A DNA stretch of 34,068 nt from Anaerovorax odorimutans. Its GTDB lineage: Bacteria; Bacillota; Clostridia; Peptostreptococcales; JAAYPU01. Shown here one piece after another: positions 1-8,395 of the stretch. The first letter of the stretch is position 1. Every line of letters begins with the position of its first letter. The stretch spans positions 1 to 34,068 of the forward strand of contig JAENZQ010000033.1 of the NCBI GenBank assembly GCA_016841185.1. The letters run 5' to 3'. A program made the translations under genes and the position numbers. Below the pieces are notes generated by a model. It ran no database searches. It was given only the letters and a program-made list of their open reading frames with translations, and was not told the DNA's origin.

Positions 1-1035
1 ACTTCATATACGTCATGGGAAGCTTATTTGAAAAAGGTTCATTTTCCGAAAAAAAGGAATTATAATATTTTTTCAGAAGATTACGAAAACAAAATTTTTT
101 GGGGATGGATGGCACAAATCTGCGGAGGCTCGTTTGGTACAGCTTTGGAAGGATATACGACAAAGAACTTGCGGGATGTTTTTTCTGAAATAAGAGAATA
201 TGTCCGCCGGCCAAATACTTTTAATGATGATATTACATATGAATTGGCGTTTCTGAAGGCTTTTGAAGAGAAAGGCTATCAGGTAATGGCATCCGATATA
301 GCCGAAAAATGGGTGGGGCATATTCCTTTTGGATGGTCTGCTGAAGATATTGCATTAAAAAATATTCGACAGGGTGTCTATCCCCCTGAAAGCGGATTTG
401 TCAATAATCCTTTTTATGAATGGATAGGTGCCCAAATGCGAGGAGCGGTTTGTGGGATGGTTTCGCCGGGAAACCCGAAAGAGGCAGCAAAGCTTGCATG
501 GCAGGACGGGAGTGTTTCTCACTATAATAACGGTATACTCGGAGAAATATTCAATGCCATTTTAGTTTCATTGGCCTTCATTGAAAATGATGTCCGTCAA
601 CTCATAAAAAAGGCTATATCCATGATTCCGGAGGATAGTGAATATTATTCAGTAATTTCATATGCATATGACCGGTGCAGAGAAGAAAAAAGCTGGGAGA
701 AAGCCTGGAAACCTTGTGAGAAAAGATACGAAAGATACAACTGGATACATGCATATCCCAATGCGGCAGCTGAAGTTATTGCGCTGTGGTTTGGCAAAGG
801 AGATTTTGATGAGACCATGCACATCATTGCAATGGAAGGACAGGATGTGGACTGTAATGCAGCTCAGATTGCAACGGTATTGGGAATCATAAGCGGAAAA
901 GATGGGATTAAGAATAAGTGGACAGATCCTATAGGGAATAAATTGAATACTTACGTCAGAGAAATGAAAGAAATGAAGATCGATGATCTTGCAAAGTGGA
1001 CCGTAGAAATTGTACGAAAGGCTTTTCAGGTATGA
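1..1035 (+). CDS. ADP-ribosylglycohydrolase family protein (5' end outside window)
   Basis: The reading frame is open from base 1 and ends at TGA 1033-1035, so the true start lies upstream; a TTG at 28 is only the first possible start in the window. At least 344 residues are visible. The protein resembles the DraG/ADP-ribosylglycohydrolase fold: an acidic N-terminal metal motif (FNDDITYELAFL), a central DGSVSHYNNGILGE segment, and a C-terminal GQDVDCNAAQIATVLG segment matching the family's G-x-D-x-D metal-binding helix. Family members hydrolyse N- or O-glycosidic bonds of ADP-ribose using two Mg ions, but many bacterial members probably act on other ribosylated small molecules. A LacI regulator and ribokinase follow at once, suggesting release of free ribose for phosphorylation. 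The exact substrate is unknown. Confidence 0.8.
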   Translation, partial: TSYTSWEAYLKKVHFPKKRNYNIFSEDYENKIFWGWMAQICGGSFGTALEGYTTKNLRDVFSEIREYVRRPNTFNDDITYELAFLKAFEEKGYQVMASDIAEKWVGHIPFGWSAEDIALKNIRQGVYPPESGFVNNPFYEWIGAQMRGAVCGMVSPGNPKEAAKLAWQDGSVSHYNNGILGEIFNAILVSLAFIENDVRQLIKKAISMIPEDSEYYSVISYAYDRCREEKSWEKAWKPCEKRYERYNWIHAYPNAAAEVIALWFGKGDFDETMHIIAMEGQDVDCNAAQIATVLGIISGKDGIKNKWTDPIGNKLNTYVREMKEMKIDDLAKWTVEIVRKAFQV

Positions 1036-1039
1036 TAAT

Positions 1040-2077
1040 ATGAGTGTGACTATTAAAGATATCGCTAAAGAAGCAAATGTTTCCATAGCAACAGTTTCAA
1101 GAGTTATAAACAATAAAAGTGAAGGCGTTGGAAAGGAAACAAGGGAAAAGATCCGGAAGATTATCAAGGACCTAAACTATTATCCCAACCGGGTAGCAAG
1201 AGGAATGGTAACTAAGCAGTCCAACATTTTAGGATTGATTCTGCCGGATATCTCCAATCCCTTCTTTCCGGATCTGGTAAGAGGCGTAGAAGATACTGCA
1301 AGCAAATCCGGATACAATATTGTTCTTTGTAATGCAGATAATAATAAGGACAAAGAAGCATCCTATATCCGGGTTTTAAAGGAAAACAATGCAGCAGGGA
1401 TTTTCTACATCAGTGTAATCAAAAAAAATGACAACAATCTGAAGCTGCTTGTGGATGGTAAAATTCCTTTTGTTCTGATGGACAGAAGAATCAACATCGA
1501 AAATGTTCCGAAAGTCTATACAGATAATGTGACCGGTATGTATGAAATGGCAGATTATCTGATAAAAAACGGACATAGGCGCATTGCATATATTTCCGGG
1601 CCTAAGCATAATTCTTCTTCGGACCAGAGGCTTAAAGGATATAAAAAGGCTCTTTCAGATACAGGGATTACCATAGATCCTGATATTATCAAAGTCGGGG
1701 ATTACAAGCTTGAAAGCGGGCGTCAGCACATGCAGGCTTTGATAGACGAAGGTAATAATTTTACGGCAGTTGCATGTGCCAATGATATGATGGCGGTAGG
1801 CGCTTTAGAGGTATTAAAACATAAAGGAATAAAAGTACCTCAGGAAATATCAATAACAGGCTATGATGATATTTTCATGGCAAGTGTCACATCGCCCAAA
1901 CTGACAACTGTTGCACAACCTAAATATAAAATGGGTTGTATTGCAGCAGAACTGTTGATCAAACTTGTTCAAGGCCGGCAGATTTCCCGAAAGGAAATAA
2001 TTCTTAAGCCATCTCTTGCAATACGGGAATCTGCGATAAAGAGGAGTGATAACTTTGAAAATTGCAGTTATAGGTAG
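1040..2077 (+). CDS. LacI family transcriptional regulator
   Basis: The protein is 345 aa when started at ATG 1040. The N-terminus (TIKDIAKEANVSIATVSRVI) is the typical LacI helix-turn-helix followed by a hinge helix around residues 45-60. The remainder is a periplasmic-binding-protein-like sugar-sensing domain, with the characteristic NGHRRIAYISGP and ISITGYDD segments. An in-frame TTG at 1010 would overlap the upstream gene and place ten residues before the conserved start, so ATG 1040 is preferred. It begins 5 bp after the upstream stop and its end overlaps the ribokinase start, implying translational coupling. It probably represses this ribosyl-utilisation operon in response to a ribose-type ligand; the ligand is inferred only from the neighbours. 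Confidence 0.92.
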   Translation: MSVTIKDIAKEANVSIATVSRVINNKSEGVGKETREKIRKIIKDLNYYPNRVARGMVTKQSNILGLILPDISNPFFPDLVRGVEDTASKSGYNIVLCNADNNKDKEASYIRVLKENNAAGIFYISVIKKNDNNLKLLVDGKIPFVLMDRRINIENVPKVYTDNVTGMYEMADYLIKNGHRRIAYISGPKHNSSSDQRLKGYKKALSDTGITIDPDIIKVGDYKLESGRQHMQALIDEGNNFTAVACANDMMAVGALEVLKHKGIKVPQEISITGYDDIFMASVTSPKLTTVAQPKYKMGCIAAELLIKLVQGRQISRKEIILKPSLAIRESAIKRSDNFENCSYR

Positions 2078-2951
2078 CATTAATATGGATTATTCTCTTA
2101 AAGTGAAGATGCTTCCTGAAAAGGGAGAAACGATTCTTGCAGATTCATTTTATACTGCACCGGGAGGGAAAGGGGCAAATCAGGCGGTTGCAGCCAAGCG
2201 CCTCGGAGCTGCAGTTTATATGATAGGTGCGGTGGGAAAAGATTCCAATGGAAAAGAATTATCAGATAAATTGAAAAAAGAAGGCGTTGAAACAAGCGGT
2301 ATCAAATCTGTAGATACGCCTACGGGTAATGCTATGATCACTGTGGATAATGATGGCAGCAACACCATTGTTGTTTATCCCGGTGCTAATGGGGATATGG
2401 ATGAAGATTGGCTGATAAAGAACCTAACGACCATCGAGGATTCGGATTTTATTATTATGCAGCTGGAGATACCTGTTAAAACCGTTATTGCTGCTGTTAA
2501 GCTTGCAAAACGTCTCAATAAAAAGGTGATTCTTAATCCCGCTCCGGCCTCTGTTTTGCCGGAAGAAGTATTTAAGGGAATTGATTTCATTACACCAAAT
2601 GAAACTGAACTGGCTGTGATGACAGATACCAGGGATATAGAGAAAGGAGCGGAAATCCTCTTAAATAAGGGAGTAGAAAATGTGATCGTTACGCTGGGAC
2701 ATAAAGGATGCTATTTTAAAAACAAAGAGGACGAAATATATATAAAACCCTATAAAGTACGTTCCATTGACAGTACTGCAGCAGGAGACTCCTTTAATGC
2801 AGCGATAGCAGTTGCATTATCAGAAGGAAAAACATACAGGCAGGCACTGCAGTATGCAAATGCCGTGGGAGCCCTTACAACTACCAGACCAGGGGCAGCT
2901 GAAACCCTCCCGTTTAAAGACGATGTGGAAAAGTTCATGGAAAGGGAATAA
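2055..2951 (+). CDS. rbsK: Ribokinase (PfkB family)
   Basis: The protein is 298 aa. The PfkB N-terminal signature GGKGANQAVAAKRLGA and the C-terminal signature DSTAAGDSFNAAIA, with the catalytic Asp in the GD motif, are both present. The N-terminal KIAVIGSINMDY is typical of ribokinases, which convert D-ribose to ribose 5-phosphate in the cytosol. I chose TTG 2055 because GAGGAG at 2041-2046 lies 8 bp upstream and the family N-terminus begins here; the upstream GTG 2046 would overlap that ribosome binding site. The gene overlaps the end of the LacI gene by 23 bp. A rho-independent terminator follows at 2986. Ribokinase identity is likely, but another PfkB sugar or nucleoside kinase specificity cannot be excluded. 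Confidence 0.9.
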   Translation: MKIAVIGSINMDYSLKVKMLPEKGETILADSFYTAPGGKGANQAVAAKRLGAAVYMIGAVGKDSNGKELSDKLKKEGVETSGIKSVDTPTGNAMITVDNDGSNTIVVYPGANGDMDEDWLIKNLTTIEDSDFIIMQLEIPVKTVIAAVKLAKRLNKKVILNPAPASVLPEEVFKGIDFITPNETELAVMTDTRDIEKGAEILLNKGVENVIVTLGHKGCYFKNKEDEIYIKPYKVRSIDSTAAGDSFNAAIAVALSEGKTYRQALQYANAVGALTTTRPGAAETLPFKDDVEKFMERE

Positions 2952-2985
2952 GAAACAATAGCATTTAACATTTAAGGTTGAAAAG

Positions 2986-3009
2986 ATCCTTTATAATAAA
3001 GGATTTTTT
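2986..3009 (+). terminator. Rho-independent terminator after rbsK
   Basis: A perfect 8-bp stem ATCCTTTA / TAAAGGAT with a 3-nt loop (2986-3004) runs into a T tract ending at 3009, 35 bp after the ribokinase stop. It closes the ribosyl operon. Confidence 0.85.
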
Positions 3010-3045
3010 CATTTGTAACATCAGAATATTACAAAATTTTGGCTT

Positions 3046-3072
3046 TTGAAAATTCTTTTAAAATGTTATGAT
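3046..3072 (+). promoter_or_regulatory. Possible promoter for ispF
   Basis: TTGAAA at 3046-3051 and TATGAT at 3067-3072 are separated by only 15 bp, shorter than the optimum, so this is a tentative sigma-A promoter. It sits between the rbsK terminator and ispF. Confidence 0.35.
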
Positions 3073-3160
3073 AAAAAGAGAAAACAATTGATTCAGAAGC
3101 TGTTTTTGAAGGTGAATTCGGTGATTGTTATGATTAAGAGATAAAAAGGAAGGTATAGGA

Positions 3161-3628
3161 ATGAGAGCGGGAACAGGTTACGATGTACATCGCTTAATTA
3201 AAGAAAGAAAATTAATTCTTGGAGGGGTGGAAGTTTCTTATGAAAAAGGTCTTTTAGGCCATTCTGATGCAGATGTACTGATTCACGCCATTATGGATGC
3301 ATTGATAGGGGCTTGTGCTCTTGGGGATATAGGAAAGCTTTTTCCGGATACGGATAGGAAATATAAAGATATTTCAAGTATTCTTCTGTTAGAAAAAGTA
3401 GGGCAGCTTATCGAGGCAGAAGGCTATCGTATCAATAATATAGATGCTGTGGTAATTGCAGAAAATCCAAAACTGGCACCCTATATAGAAGATATGAGAG
3501 CGAATATTGCCAACGCTTTGGGTATGAAGAAGGAATGTGTAAGTGTAAAAGCTACCACTACAGAAGGGCTAGGGTTTATAGGGTATGGGGAAGGCATTGC
3601 AGCCCAGGCTATCGCTACCCTGTATTAA
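3161..3628 (+). CDS. ispF: 2-C-methyl-D-erythritol 2,4-cyclodiphosphate synthase
   Basis: The protein is 155 aa, the normal length. It converts CDP-methylerythritol 2-phosphate to the 2,4-cyclodiphosphate with release of CMP, a step of the MEP isoprenoid pathway. The divalent metal ligands D8, H10 and H42 are in place (GYDVHR; DVLIH). The LGHSDADVL motif and the C-terminal [17 protein letters not shown] motif are typical. A GGAAGG-type ribosome binding site precedes ATG 3161. In many Clostridia ispF is adjacent to ispD; here the two are about 4 kb apart, separated by sspH, two membrane-protein genes, the T-box leader and proS. The enzyme is a cytosolic trimer. Confidence 0.97.
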   Translation: MRAGTGYDVHRLIKERKLILGGVEVSYEKGLLGHSDADVLIHAIMDALIGACALGDIGKLFPDTDRKYKDISSILLLEKVGQLIEAEGYRINNIDAVVIAENPKLAPYIEDMRANIANALGMKKECVSVKATTTEGLGFIGYGEGIAAQAIATLY

Positions 3629-3654
3629 ACCCCCTTTATTTCATTGGTATTTCT

Positions 3655-3840
3655 TCAATGTTCATTTTCTTCGAGGTTTTGAATTGACACCTGTTCGCTT
3701 TTGTTAGGTTTATTCAGCGGATGGATATAGGCAATACCGTTGTCTTCATTTATTTTCTCAATGTAAACAGGTACACCGTTATAGGTGACATGGGCCATGA
3801 TCGGAGAAGAAGCAATTTCAATTGCTCTTTTTTTATTCAT
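3655..3840 (-). CDS. sspH: Small acid-soluble spore protein, H family
   Basis: The protein is 61 aa. The N-terminus MNKKRAIEIASSPIMAHVTY and the following GVPVYIE segment match the SspH family, known from Bacillus spores. SspH-type proteins are made in the forespore and packaged in the spore core; their precise role is less clear than that of the alpha/beta SASPs. The gene is convergent with ispF, leaving 26 bp between stops. AAAGGGTG lies about 7 bp upstream of the start on the minus strand. The upstream region holds copy A of the dispersed hairpin repeat. I could not identify a convincing sigma-G promoter by eye. Confidence 0.93.
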   Translation of the reverse strand: MNKKRAIEIASSPIMAHVTYNGVPVYIEKINEDNGIAYIHPLNKPNKSEQVSIQNLEENEH

Positions 3841-3865
3841 AAAAGCACCCTTTCATTTTTTTTTG

Positions 3866-3914
3866 CCGTCAGCGGAGAGTCTGAGACTTTCACTGATGGG
3901 GCTCACTTCATTAT
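3866..3914. repeat. Dispersed hairpin repeat, copy A
   Basis: The stem CCGTCAG (3866-3872) pairs with CTGATGG (3893-3899), with one G-T pair, and encloses a loop holding GGAGAGTCTGAGACTTTCA. A conserved tail GGGGCTCACTTCATT follows. Close relatives occur at 25300 and 33162. This copy lies about 35 bp upstream of the minus-strand sspH start. Confidence 0.75.
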
Positions 3915-4039
3915 TCATAGCTTTTGCATTATAACAGTGAAATATTCTCTGAATAAAAATATAGGATGCAGGTGTCCTAAAATATAATTTCATGGTATTA
4001 TATTATTTACAGATTAAAAAAATAGTATGGAGCAGATTA

Positions 4040-4930
4040 ATGGATTCTTTTGAAATTTTACAAAGTATTTTAGGTTTTGGGTTAAACTTGATCGCATTTT
4101 TTTTCAGGATTATATTTGCCTTTATAGCAGGGTTTATCGCCCTTACGAAGGGCAGAAACTTTTTCTTCTGGGGGATGATCACTTTATTTTTGCCCTGGAT
4201 ATTTTTTATTATTCTGTTTATTCCAAGAAGATACCCCCAGTTTCACAGTCATATTATGAACAAAGAGGAATTCAGAGGAAAAAACCCTGTCATTGCCTCC
4301 ATCATGGCACTGTCTGCAATGGTTGCAAAGTCAGATGGCAGTGTCAGCAAAGAAGAAATATTTCAAATCAAAAAATTTATTTCTGCTAATTTTGGGATTA
4401 CCTTTGAAGAGTTAAGTGCCTATGGCAGTGTATTCGATTATGGTAAAAATCATCCGGAAGAATACAGAGAATTTACGAGGGTAATTAATACTTTCTATAG
4501 ACGAAAGGACTATATTATTGCTATTGCATATCTTTTTGTTTCCATTGCAATGCAGGACAGCCGGATTTCTGAGAATGAAGATGTATTGATCAGAAGTATT
4601 TTACATGAGCTTGGATTGTCTTCATATGAGTATGAAAGCATAAAAAATGCTTTTACCCATAGACAAGGTTACTATTACAACAATCAAAATGCCCAAGAGT
4701 ATGTCGGTAATAAGGATCATCTTATTAGAAAATATACAAAAGTGCTTCAAGTAGATGAGGGTGCAAGCCTAACAGAGATCAAAAAGGCTTATAGGAGACT
4801 TGTCAAAGAATATCATCCGGATAAGATGGCTTCCAAAGGGATGCCGGAAGATTACAGAGAATTTGCAAATAATAAAATAAAAGAAATCAATGAAGCATAC
4901 GACTACCTCAGTAAATTAAAAGGAGCTTAA
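4040..4930 (+). CDS. Membrane-anchored TerB/DnaJ (DjlA-like) protein
   Basis: The protein is 296 aa from ATG 4040. The N-terminus has two hydrophobic segments (about residues 8-32 and 40-60), then a TerB-like acidic helical domain (about 75-190; note the [13 protein letters not shown] segment), and a C-terminal J domain (about 230-296) with the essential HPD triad in KEYHPDK. This order resembles DjlA, a membrane-tethered co-chaperone that stimulates DnaK. ATG 4040 is preferred over ATG 3992 because GGAG at 4029-4032 is well placed and the upstream extension ([16 protein letters not shown]) does not fit the hydrophobic start. The gene is followed 3 bp later by a small membrane protein. The client or pathway is unknown. 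Confidence 0.85.
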   Translation: MDSFEILQSILGFGLNLIAFFFRIIFAFIAGFIALTKGRNFFFWGMITLFLPWIFFIILFIPRRYPQFHSHIMNKEEFRGKNPVIASIMALSAMVAKSDGSVSKEEIFQIKKFISANFGITFEELSAYGSVFDYGKNHPEEYREFTRVINTFYRRKDYIIAIAYLFVSIAMQDSRISENEDVLIRSILHELGLSSYEYESIKNAFTHRQGYYYNNQNAQEYVGNKDHLIRKYTKVLQVDEGASLTEIKKAYRRLVKEYHPDKMASKGMPEDYREFANNKIKEINEAYDYLSKLKGA

Positions 4931-4933
4931 TGA

Positions 4934-5221
4934 TTGGAAATGAGACTATCAGACATTATTGGGTTTGCTGCTGTATTGATTCCTTTAATCATGTTCGCAC
5001 TAATTATAAATTGGTTTTTTAAAATAACGCCTTTTCAACAGGCAGAGGGTATGCCTTTGTTGATAGCACCTATTTTTTGTATAGTCGGATTCATCTTAGG
5101 TTTCTTATCATTCAAAATGTCGGGAAACAAATTAGGCATAGCAGGGATCATCTGTAATAGCATCATATTCTTACTTCCATTTTTATATATATTTCTGGGC
5201 ACTTTGTTTTTCGGTCCTTGA
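4934..5221 (+). CDS. Small membrane protein of unknown function
   Basis: The protein is 95 aa, highly hydrophobic, with about three membrane segments (roughly residues 8-28, 42-62 and 70-92) and few charged residues between them. I do not recognise the family. TTG 4934 is used because AGGAG at 4921-4925 is 8 bp upstream; ATG 4940 is an alternative. It starts 3 bp after the DjlA-like gene and is probably co-transcribed with it, so it may be an assembly or regulatory partner of that membrane chaperone-like protein. Even the existence of the protein is less certain than for the larger genes. Confidence 0.6.
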   Translation: MEMRLSDIIGFAAVLIPLIMFALIINWFFKITPFQQAEGMPLLIAPIFCIVGFILGFLSFKMSGNKLGIAGIICNSIIFLLPFLYIFLGTLFFGP

Positions 5222-5251
5222 TTACTGGAAAAATATATTGACATTTGAGTC

Positions 5252-5280
5252 TTGACAAATAAAACTGCGTTGATTAATAT
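5252..5280 (+). promoter_or_regulatory. Sigma-A promoter of the proS T-box leader
   Basis: TTGACA (5252-5257), a 17-bp spacer and TAATAT (5275-5280) form a near-consensus promoter just upstream of the T-box leader. A second TTGACA lies at 5238-5243. Confidence 0.75.
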
Positions 5281-5284
5281 ATTC

Positions 5285-5530
5285 CATATAATAGGAATGA
5301 CAATGAAGGAAACAGTAGAAAAGAAATGGTCTTGAAGAGAGCGGAATTCGCGGCTGAAAAATTCCGCAGGATACAACTTTTTGAACCCATCCCGGAGTCA
5401 AAAAAACAATATAAAGTTTTTTCGGCTGCAACCGTTATTTTGCTGATGAGGGGATTCCCTGAGGGGAATTAATTAGAGTGGTACCGCGATACTTTCGTCT
5501 CTAAAGAAAAGACGAAAGTTTTTTATTTTT
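5285..5530 (+). ncRNA. Proline-specific T-box leader with terminator
   Basis: The conserved T-box sequence AGAGTGGTACCGCG is at 5475-5488. It is followed by an intrinsic terminator: stem ACTTTCGTCT (5491-5500) / AGACGAAAGT (5510-5519) and a T tract. Upstream is a Stem I-like region with an AGTA motif near 5319 and a distal hairpin at 5341-5366 (GCGGAATT...AATTCCGC). A likely specifier loop GAACCCATC at 5383-5391 has CCC (5386-5388), a proline codon, followed by A. T-box leaders bind uncharged tRNA, whose acceptor end stabilises the antiterminator. Here uncharged tRNA-Pro would allow transcription of proS. The specifier assignment was made by eye. Confidence 0.92.
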
Positions 5531-5589
5531 CCCAAAAACAGGACATAGAAGACAGGTGACAGGGAACAGATGAACAATGAACAATTAAA

Positions 5590-5631
5590 GAGGGTCAGAG
5601 GGTCTGAGGGCCAGCGGGCCAGAGGGCAGAG
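5590..5631 (+). repeat. 8-bp tandem repeat array (GAGGGTCA-type)
   Basis: Five consecutive degenerate units GAGGGTCA, GAGGGTCT, GAGGGCCA, GCGGGCCA and GAGGGCA lie between the T-box terminator and proS. The tract is purine-rich and roughly complementary to the TAACCTC repeats about 90 bp downstream. Confidence 0.8.
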
Positions 5632-5683
5632 TAAAAGAACAATGAATAATTATTGTGGGTTTTGTTCCAAAACCTTCATTCAG

Positions 5684-5725
5684 TAACCACTAACCTCCAA
5701 CCTCTAACCTCTAACCTCTAATATC
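5684..5725 (+). repeat. 7-bp tandem repeat array (TAACCTC-type)
   Basis: Six 7-nt units read TAACCAC, TAACCTC, CAACCTC, TAACCTC, TAACCTC and TAATATC. They end just upstream of the proS ribosome binding site and lie within the transcribed leader. They could pair loosely with the upstream GAGGGTCA array. Confidence 0.8.
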
Positions 5726-5749
5726 TACAATAAAAAGGTGGTAATAGAA

Positions 5750-7462
5750 ATGAAAATGTCAAATATGTACTTTCATACTCTGCGGGAAGACCCCACAGAA
5801 GCAGAAATCGCAAGTCATAAATTGCTTCTGCGAGCAGGGATGATTCGAAAACTGGTATCCGGCGTATATGGATTTATGCCGATGGGATATCGGGTACTAA
5901 AGAAAATTGAACAAATAGTACGTGAGGAAATGGATGCCAAAGGCGCTCAGGAAATTCTCATGTCTGCTATTCAACCTGCTGAACTCTGGCAGGAGTCGGG
6001 CAGATGGTATGCTTACGGGCCTGAAATGTTCAGACTGAAAGACAGGCACGAAAGAGATTTTTGCCTGGGACCGACGCATGAAGAGATATTTACGGATATT
6101 ATAAGGACTGAAGTAAATTCTCACCGTCAGCTGCCATTGAATCTTTATCAGATTCAGACCAAGTACAGGGATGAAAAGAGACCTCGGTTCGGGCTTTTGA
6201 GAAGCAGGGAATTTATTATGAAGGATGCCTACTCTTTTGACAAAGACTGGGAAGGCCTGGATAAAAGTTACAAAGAGATGTATGATGCTTACAGCAGGAT
6301 ATTTACAAGATGTGGGCTGGAATTCAGGGCAGTGGAAGCTGATACAGGTGCTATGGGGGGGAGTGATTCCCACGAATTTACAGCATTATCTGAAGTAGGA
6401 GAAGGCGTTATCGCCTATTGTGAGAAATGCGATTTTGCTGCAACTTCAGAAAGAGCACAGTGTGTCGATGATCCTTTAAATCAGAATGAAGAAGAACTTC
6501 CCTTAAAGGAAGTATTGACACCTGATAAAAAAACCATTGAGGCGGTTTCAAGTTATCTCTCAATAAATCCGAATAGAACAATTAAGACTCTGCTTTTCAA
6601 AACAGGGAACGAAATGGCAGCTGCTGTTCTCAGAGGAGACAGAGAATTAAACGAGACGAAACTTGTGAATGCTTTGGCGATTCCCGAACATTTGCTGGAA
6701 TTTGCTTCGGAAGAAGAAGTCAGGGAGATCACAGGATCGGACACCGGTTTTGCAGGTCCCGTGGGATTAAAGAATATTAAAATAATAGTGGACAGTGAAT
6801 TGGTCCATATGAGAAATATGGCAGCAGGTGCCAATAAAACAGACTATCATCTTCAGAATGTCAACTATGGCAGGGATTATGAAGGTACTCTGGTAACAGA
6901 TATAAAATTGATTGATGAAGGGTATCCGTGTCCTAAATGCTCCGAGCCTGTTAAATTGGCTCAAGGTATTGAAGTAGGACAAGTTTTCAAATTAGGGACC
7001 AAATACAGCGAATCCATGGGAGCATTTTACAGAGATGAAAATATGGAAGAAAAGGTGATGGTTATGGGATGCTATGGGATAGGTGTAACGAGGACCATGG
7101 CTGCCATAATAGAGCAGCACCATGATGACAATGGTATCATGTGGCCGATTGCCGCAGCACCCTATCATGTTATTATAACGGTTATCAATACAAAAAATGA
7201 AAAACAGATGGATGCAGCGGTGAAAATTTACAAAAGCCTTCAGCAGGCAGGAGCGGAAGTACTGATGGATGACAGAGACGAAAGAGCCGGTGTTAAGTTT
7301 AAAGATGCGGATTTGATCGGTATTCCTCTAAGAATCACAGTCGGCAAAAAGGCCGCAGACGGAAAAGTGGAATTCAAATTAAGAAGAGAAGCTGATCTTT
7401 ATGAAATGGACATTGAAGAAGCCATAGGTAAAGCCATTGATATCATTAAAAAAGAACAATAA
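5750..7462 (+). CDS. proS: Prolyl-tRNA synthetase (bacterial type, with editing domain)
   Basis: The protein is 570 aa. This class II synthetase charges tRNA-Pro. The N-terminal catalytic core holds motif 1 and motif 2 ([20 protein letters not shown]). An inserted editing domain of YbaK type spans about residues 225-390 and includes the [14 protein letters not shown] segment. It is followed by the rest of the core, with motif 3-like [14 protein letters not shown], and the anticodon-binding domain. ATG 5750 is chosen because AAGGTGG at 5735-5741 lies 8 bp upstream; the in-frame GTG at 5738 overlaps this site. Expression is controlled by the upstream T-box. The leader between terminator and start is unusually long and repetitive. 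ispD follows 55 bp downstream. Confidence 0.97.
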   Translation: MKMSNMYFHTLREDPTEAEIASHKLLLRAGMIRKLVSGVYGFMPMGYRVLKKIEQIVREEMDAKGAQEILMSAIQPAELWQESGRWYAYGPEMFRLKDRHERDFCLGPTHEEIFTDIIRTEVNSHRQLPLNLYQIQTKYRDEKRPRFGLLRSREFIMKDAYSFDKDWEGLDKSYKEMYDAYSRIFTRCGLEFRAVEADTGAMGGSDSHEFTALSEVGEGVIAYCEKCDFAATSERAQCVDDPLNQNEEELPLKEVLTPDKKTIEAVSSYLSINPNRTIKTLLFKTGNEMAAAVLRGDRELNETKLVNALAIPEHLLEFASEEEVREITGSDTGFAGPVGLKNIKIIVDSELVHMRNMAAGANKTDYHLQNVNYGRDYEGTLVTDIKLIDEGYPCPKCSEPVKLAQGIEVGQVFKLGTKYSESMGAFYRDENMEEKVMVMGCYGIGVTRTMAAIIEQHHDDNGIMWPIAAAPYHVIITVINTKNEKQMDAAVKIYKSLQQAGAEVLMDDRDERAGVKFKDADLIGIPLRITVGKKAADGKVEFKLRREADLYEMDIEEAIGKAIDIIKKEQ

Positions 7463-7517
7463 AAAGTTGTTAAATAACGGCTCGCCAAACTTGGAACATT
7501 GAAGGAGAAGGATTGAT

Positions 7518-8225
7518 ATGAATACGGCCGTCATTTTATCTGCCGGTAAAGGAACGAGGATGAAAACAGATTTCAATAAACAATATTTAATGCTGAAGGA
7601 TAAACCGATAATGGCTCAGACCATAGATGTTTTCGAAAAAAGTCCTTTGATAGATCAGATCATATTGGTCGTTAACGAAAGTGAAAAGGCTTTCTGCCAA
7701 AAAGTAGTGATAGACCGGTATAAGTTCAAAAAAATAGCGCGGATTGTAAATGGTGGACCGGAAAGGCAGAATTCCGTTTTCAATGGACTGTCTGCATTGG
7801 AGAAAGAAACAACGATTGTTCTGATTCATGATGGGGCCAGACCTCTTGTGACACAAAAGGTCATTGAAAGATGTGTGAAAGGTGCTTTGGAATTTGGAGC
7901 AGTATCTGCCGGTGTTCCTATCAAAGAAACCATTAAGATCACAACTAAAGATAAATTTGTAAGTTATACGCCCAAAAGGGAAGAGGTATGGATTACCCAA
8001 ACGCCTCAGGCCTTTAGAAAGGAAATTATCACAAAGGCCCATCAGTTTGCGATGGATCAGAATGTATTTGGAACAGACGATGCTATGTTGGTAGAGCATA
8101 TGGGCATTAAGGTCAGAATGGTGGAAGGTGATTATGAAAACTTAAAAATTACGACACCTGACGATTTAATAGCGGCGGAAGCGATATTAAATCATAAAAG
8201 AGTAGCTGAGAGAAATAGAAAATAA
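7518..8225 (+). CDS. ispD: 2-C-methyl-D-erythritol 4-phosphate cytidylyltransferase
   Basis: The protein is 235 aa, the usual length. It joins CTP and methylerythritol 4-phosphate in the MEP isoprenoid pathway. The N-terminal nucleotide-binding motif is ILSAGKGTRMKTDFNKQY, and VLIHDGARPLV and TQTPQAFRKE are family signatures. A GGAGAAGGA ribosome binding site precedes ATG 7518. It lies downstream of proS, with which it may be co-transcribed under T-box control, and is followed by a strong terminator. Its pathway partner ispF is about 4 kb upstream. Confidence 0.96.
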   Translation: MNTAVILSAGKGTRMKTDFNKQYLMLKDKPIMAQTIDVFEKSPLIDQIILVVNESEKAFCQKVVIDRYKFKKIARIVNGGPERQNSVFNGLSALEKETTIVLIHDGARPLVTQKVIERCVKGALEFGAVSAGVPIKETIKITTKDKFVSYTPKREEVWITQTPQAFRKEIITKAHQFAMDQNVFGTDDAMLVEHMGIKVRMVEGDYENLKITTPDDLIAAEAILNHKRVAERNRK

Positions 8226-8240
8226 GTTCAAGATATAATA

Positions 8241-8276
8241 AAGCATATATATCGTATGAAGATATATATGCTTTTT
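8241..8276 (+). terminator. Rho-independent terminator after ispD
   Basis: A perfect 13-bp stem (AAGCATATATATC 8241-8253 / GATATATATGCTT 8261-8273), a 7-nt loop and a T tract to 8276. It separates the proS-ispD transcript from the central regulon. Confidence 0.9.
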
Positions 8277-8297
8277 GTCATTTTTGAAATCTGTTGG

Positions 8298-8364
8298 TTG
8301 ACATTGGGAAAATTTAGAATATAATAAAAATGAGAATAAGTTCAATTGCTGAACAAATGTAAAA
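8298..8364 (+). promoter_or_regulatory. Promoter and putative SorC operator of operon 1
   Basis: TTGACA 8298-8303, a 16-bp spacer and TATAAT 8320-8325 form a strong sigma-A promoter. Downstream are an inverted repeat GTTCA-ATTGC-TGAAC (8340-8354) and the box TGAACAAATGTAAAA (8350-8364), placed to block transcription. The promoter at 14259 has the same hexamers, spacer length, TTTAGAATATAAT block and identical 15-base box at the same distance. A common regulator is inferred, most likely the SorC protein at 14348. Confidence 0.8.
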
Positions 8365-8395
8365 GTAATATAAAAAAAGAAAGCAGGTTATCTTT

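Noticed and set aside
658-1167. A minus-strand ORF of 169 codons overlapping the first two genes
   Set aside because: It is antisense to two clear protein families, has no recognisable motif and no ribosome binding site; it is a shadow frame.
5684-5725. CRISPR-like or telomere-like array
   Set aside because: Units are 7 bp with no spacers and no cas genes; it is a short degenerate tandem repeat.
5897-6373. A minus-strand ORF of 158 codons inside proS
   Set aside because: It lies wholly antisense to conserved proS sequence and shows no family features.
3161-8225. The MEP genes ispF and ispD near the PTS-Aco regulon as a sign that methylerythritol is the PTS substrate
   Set aside because: They lie upstream of a strong terminator with proS and are housekeeping genes; proximity alone does not connect them to the regulon.
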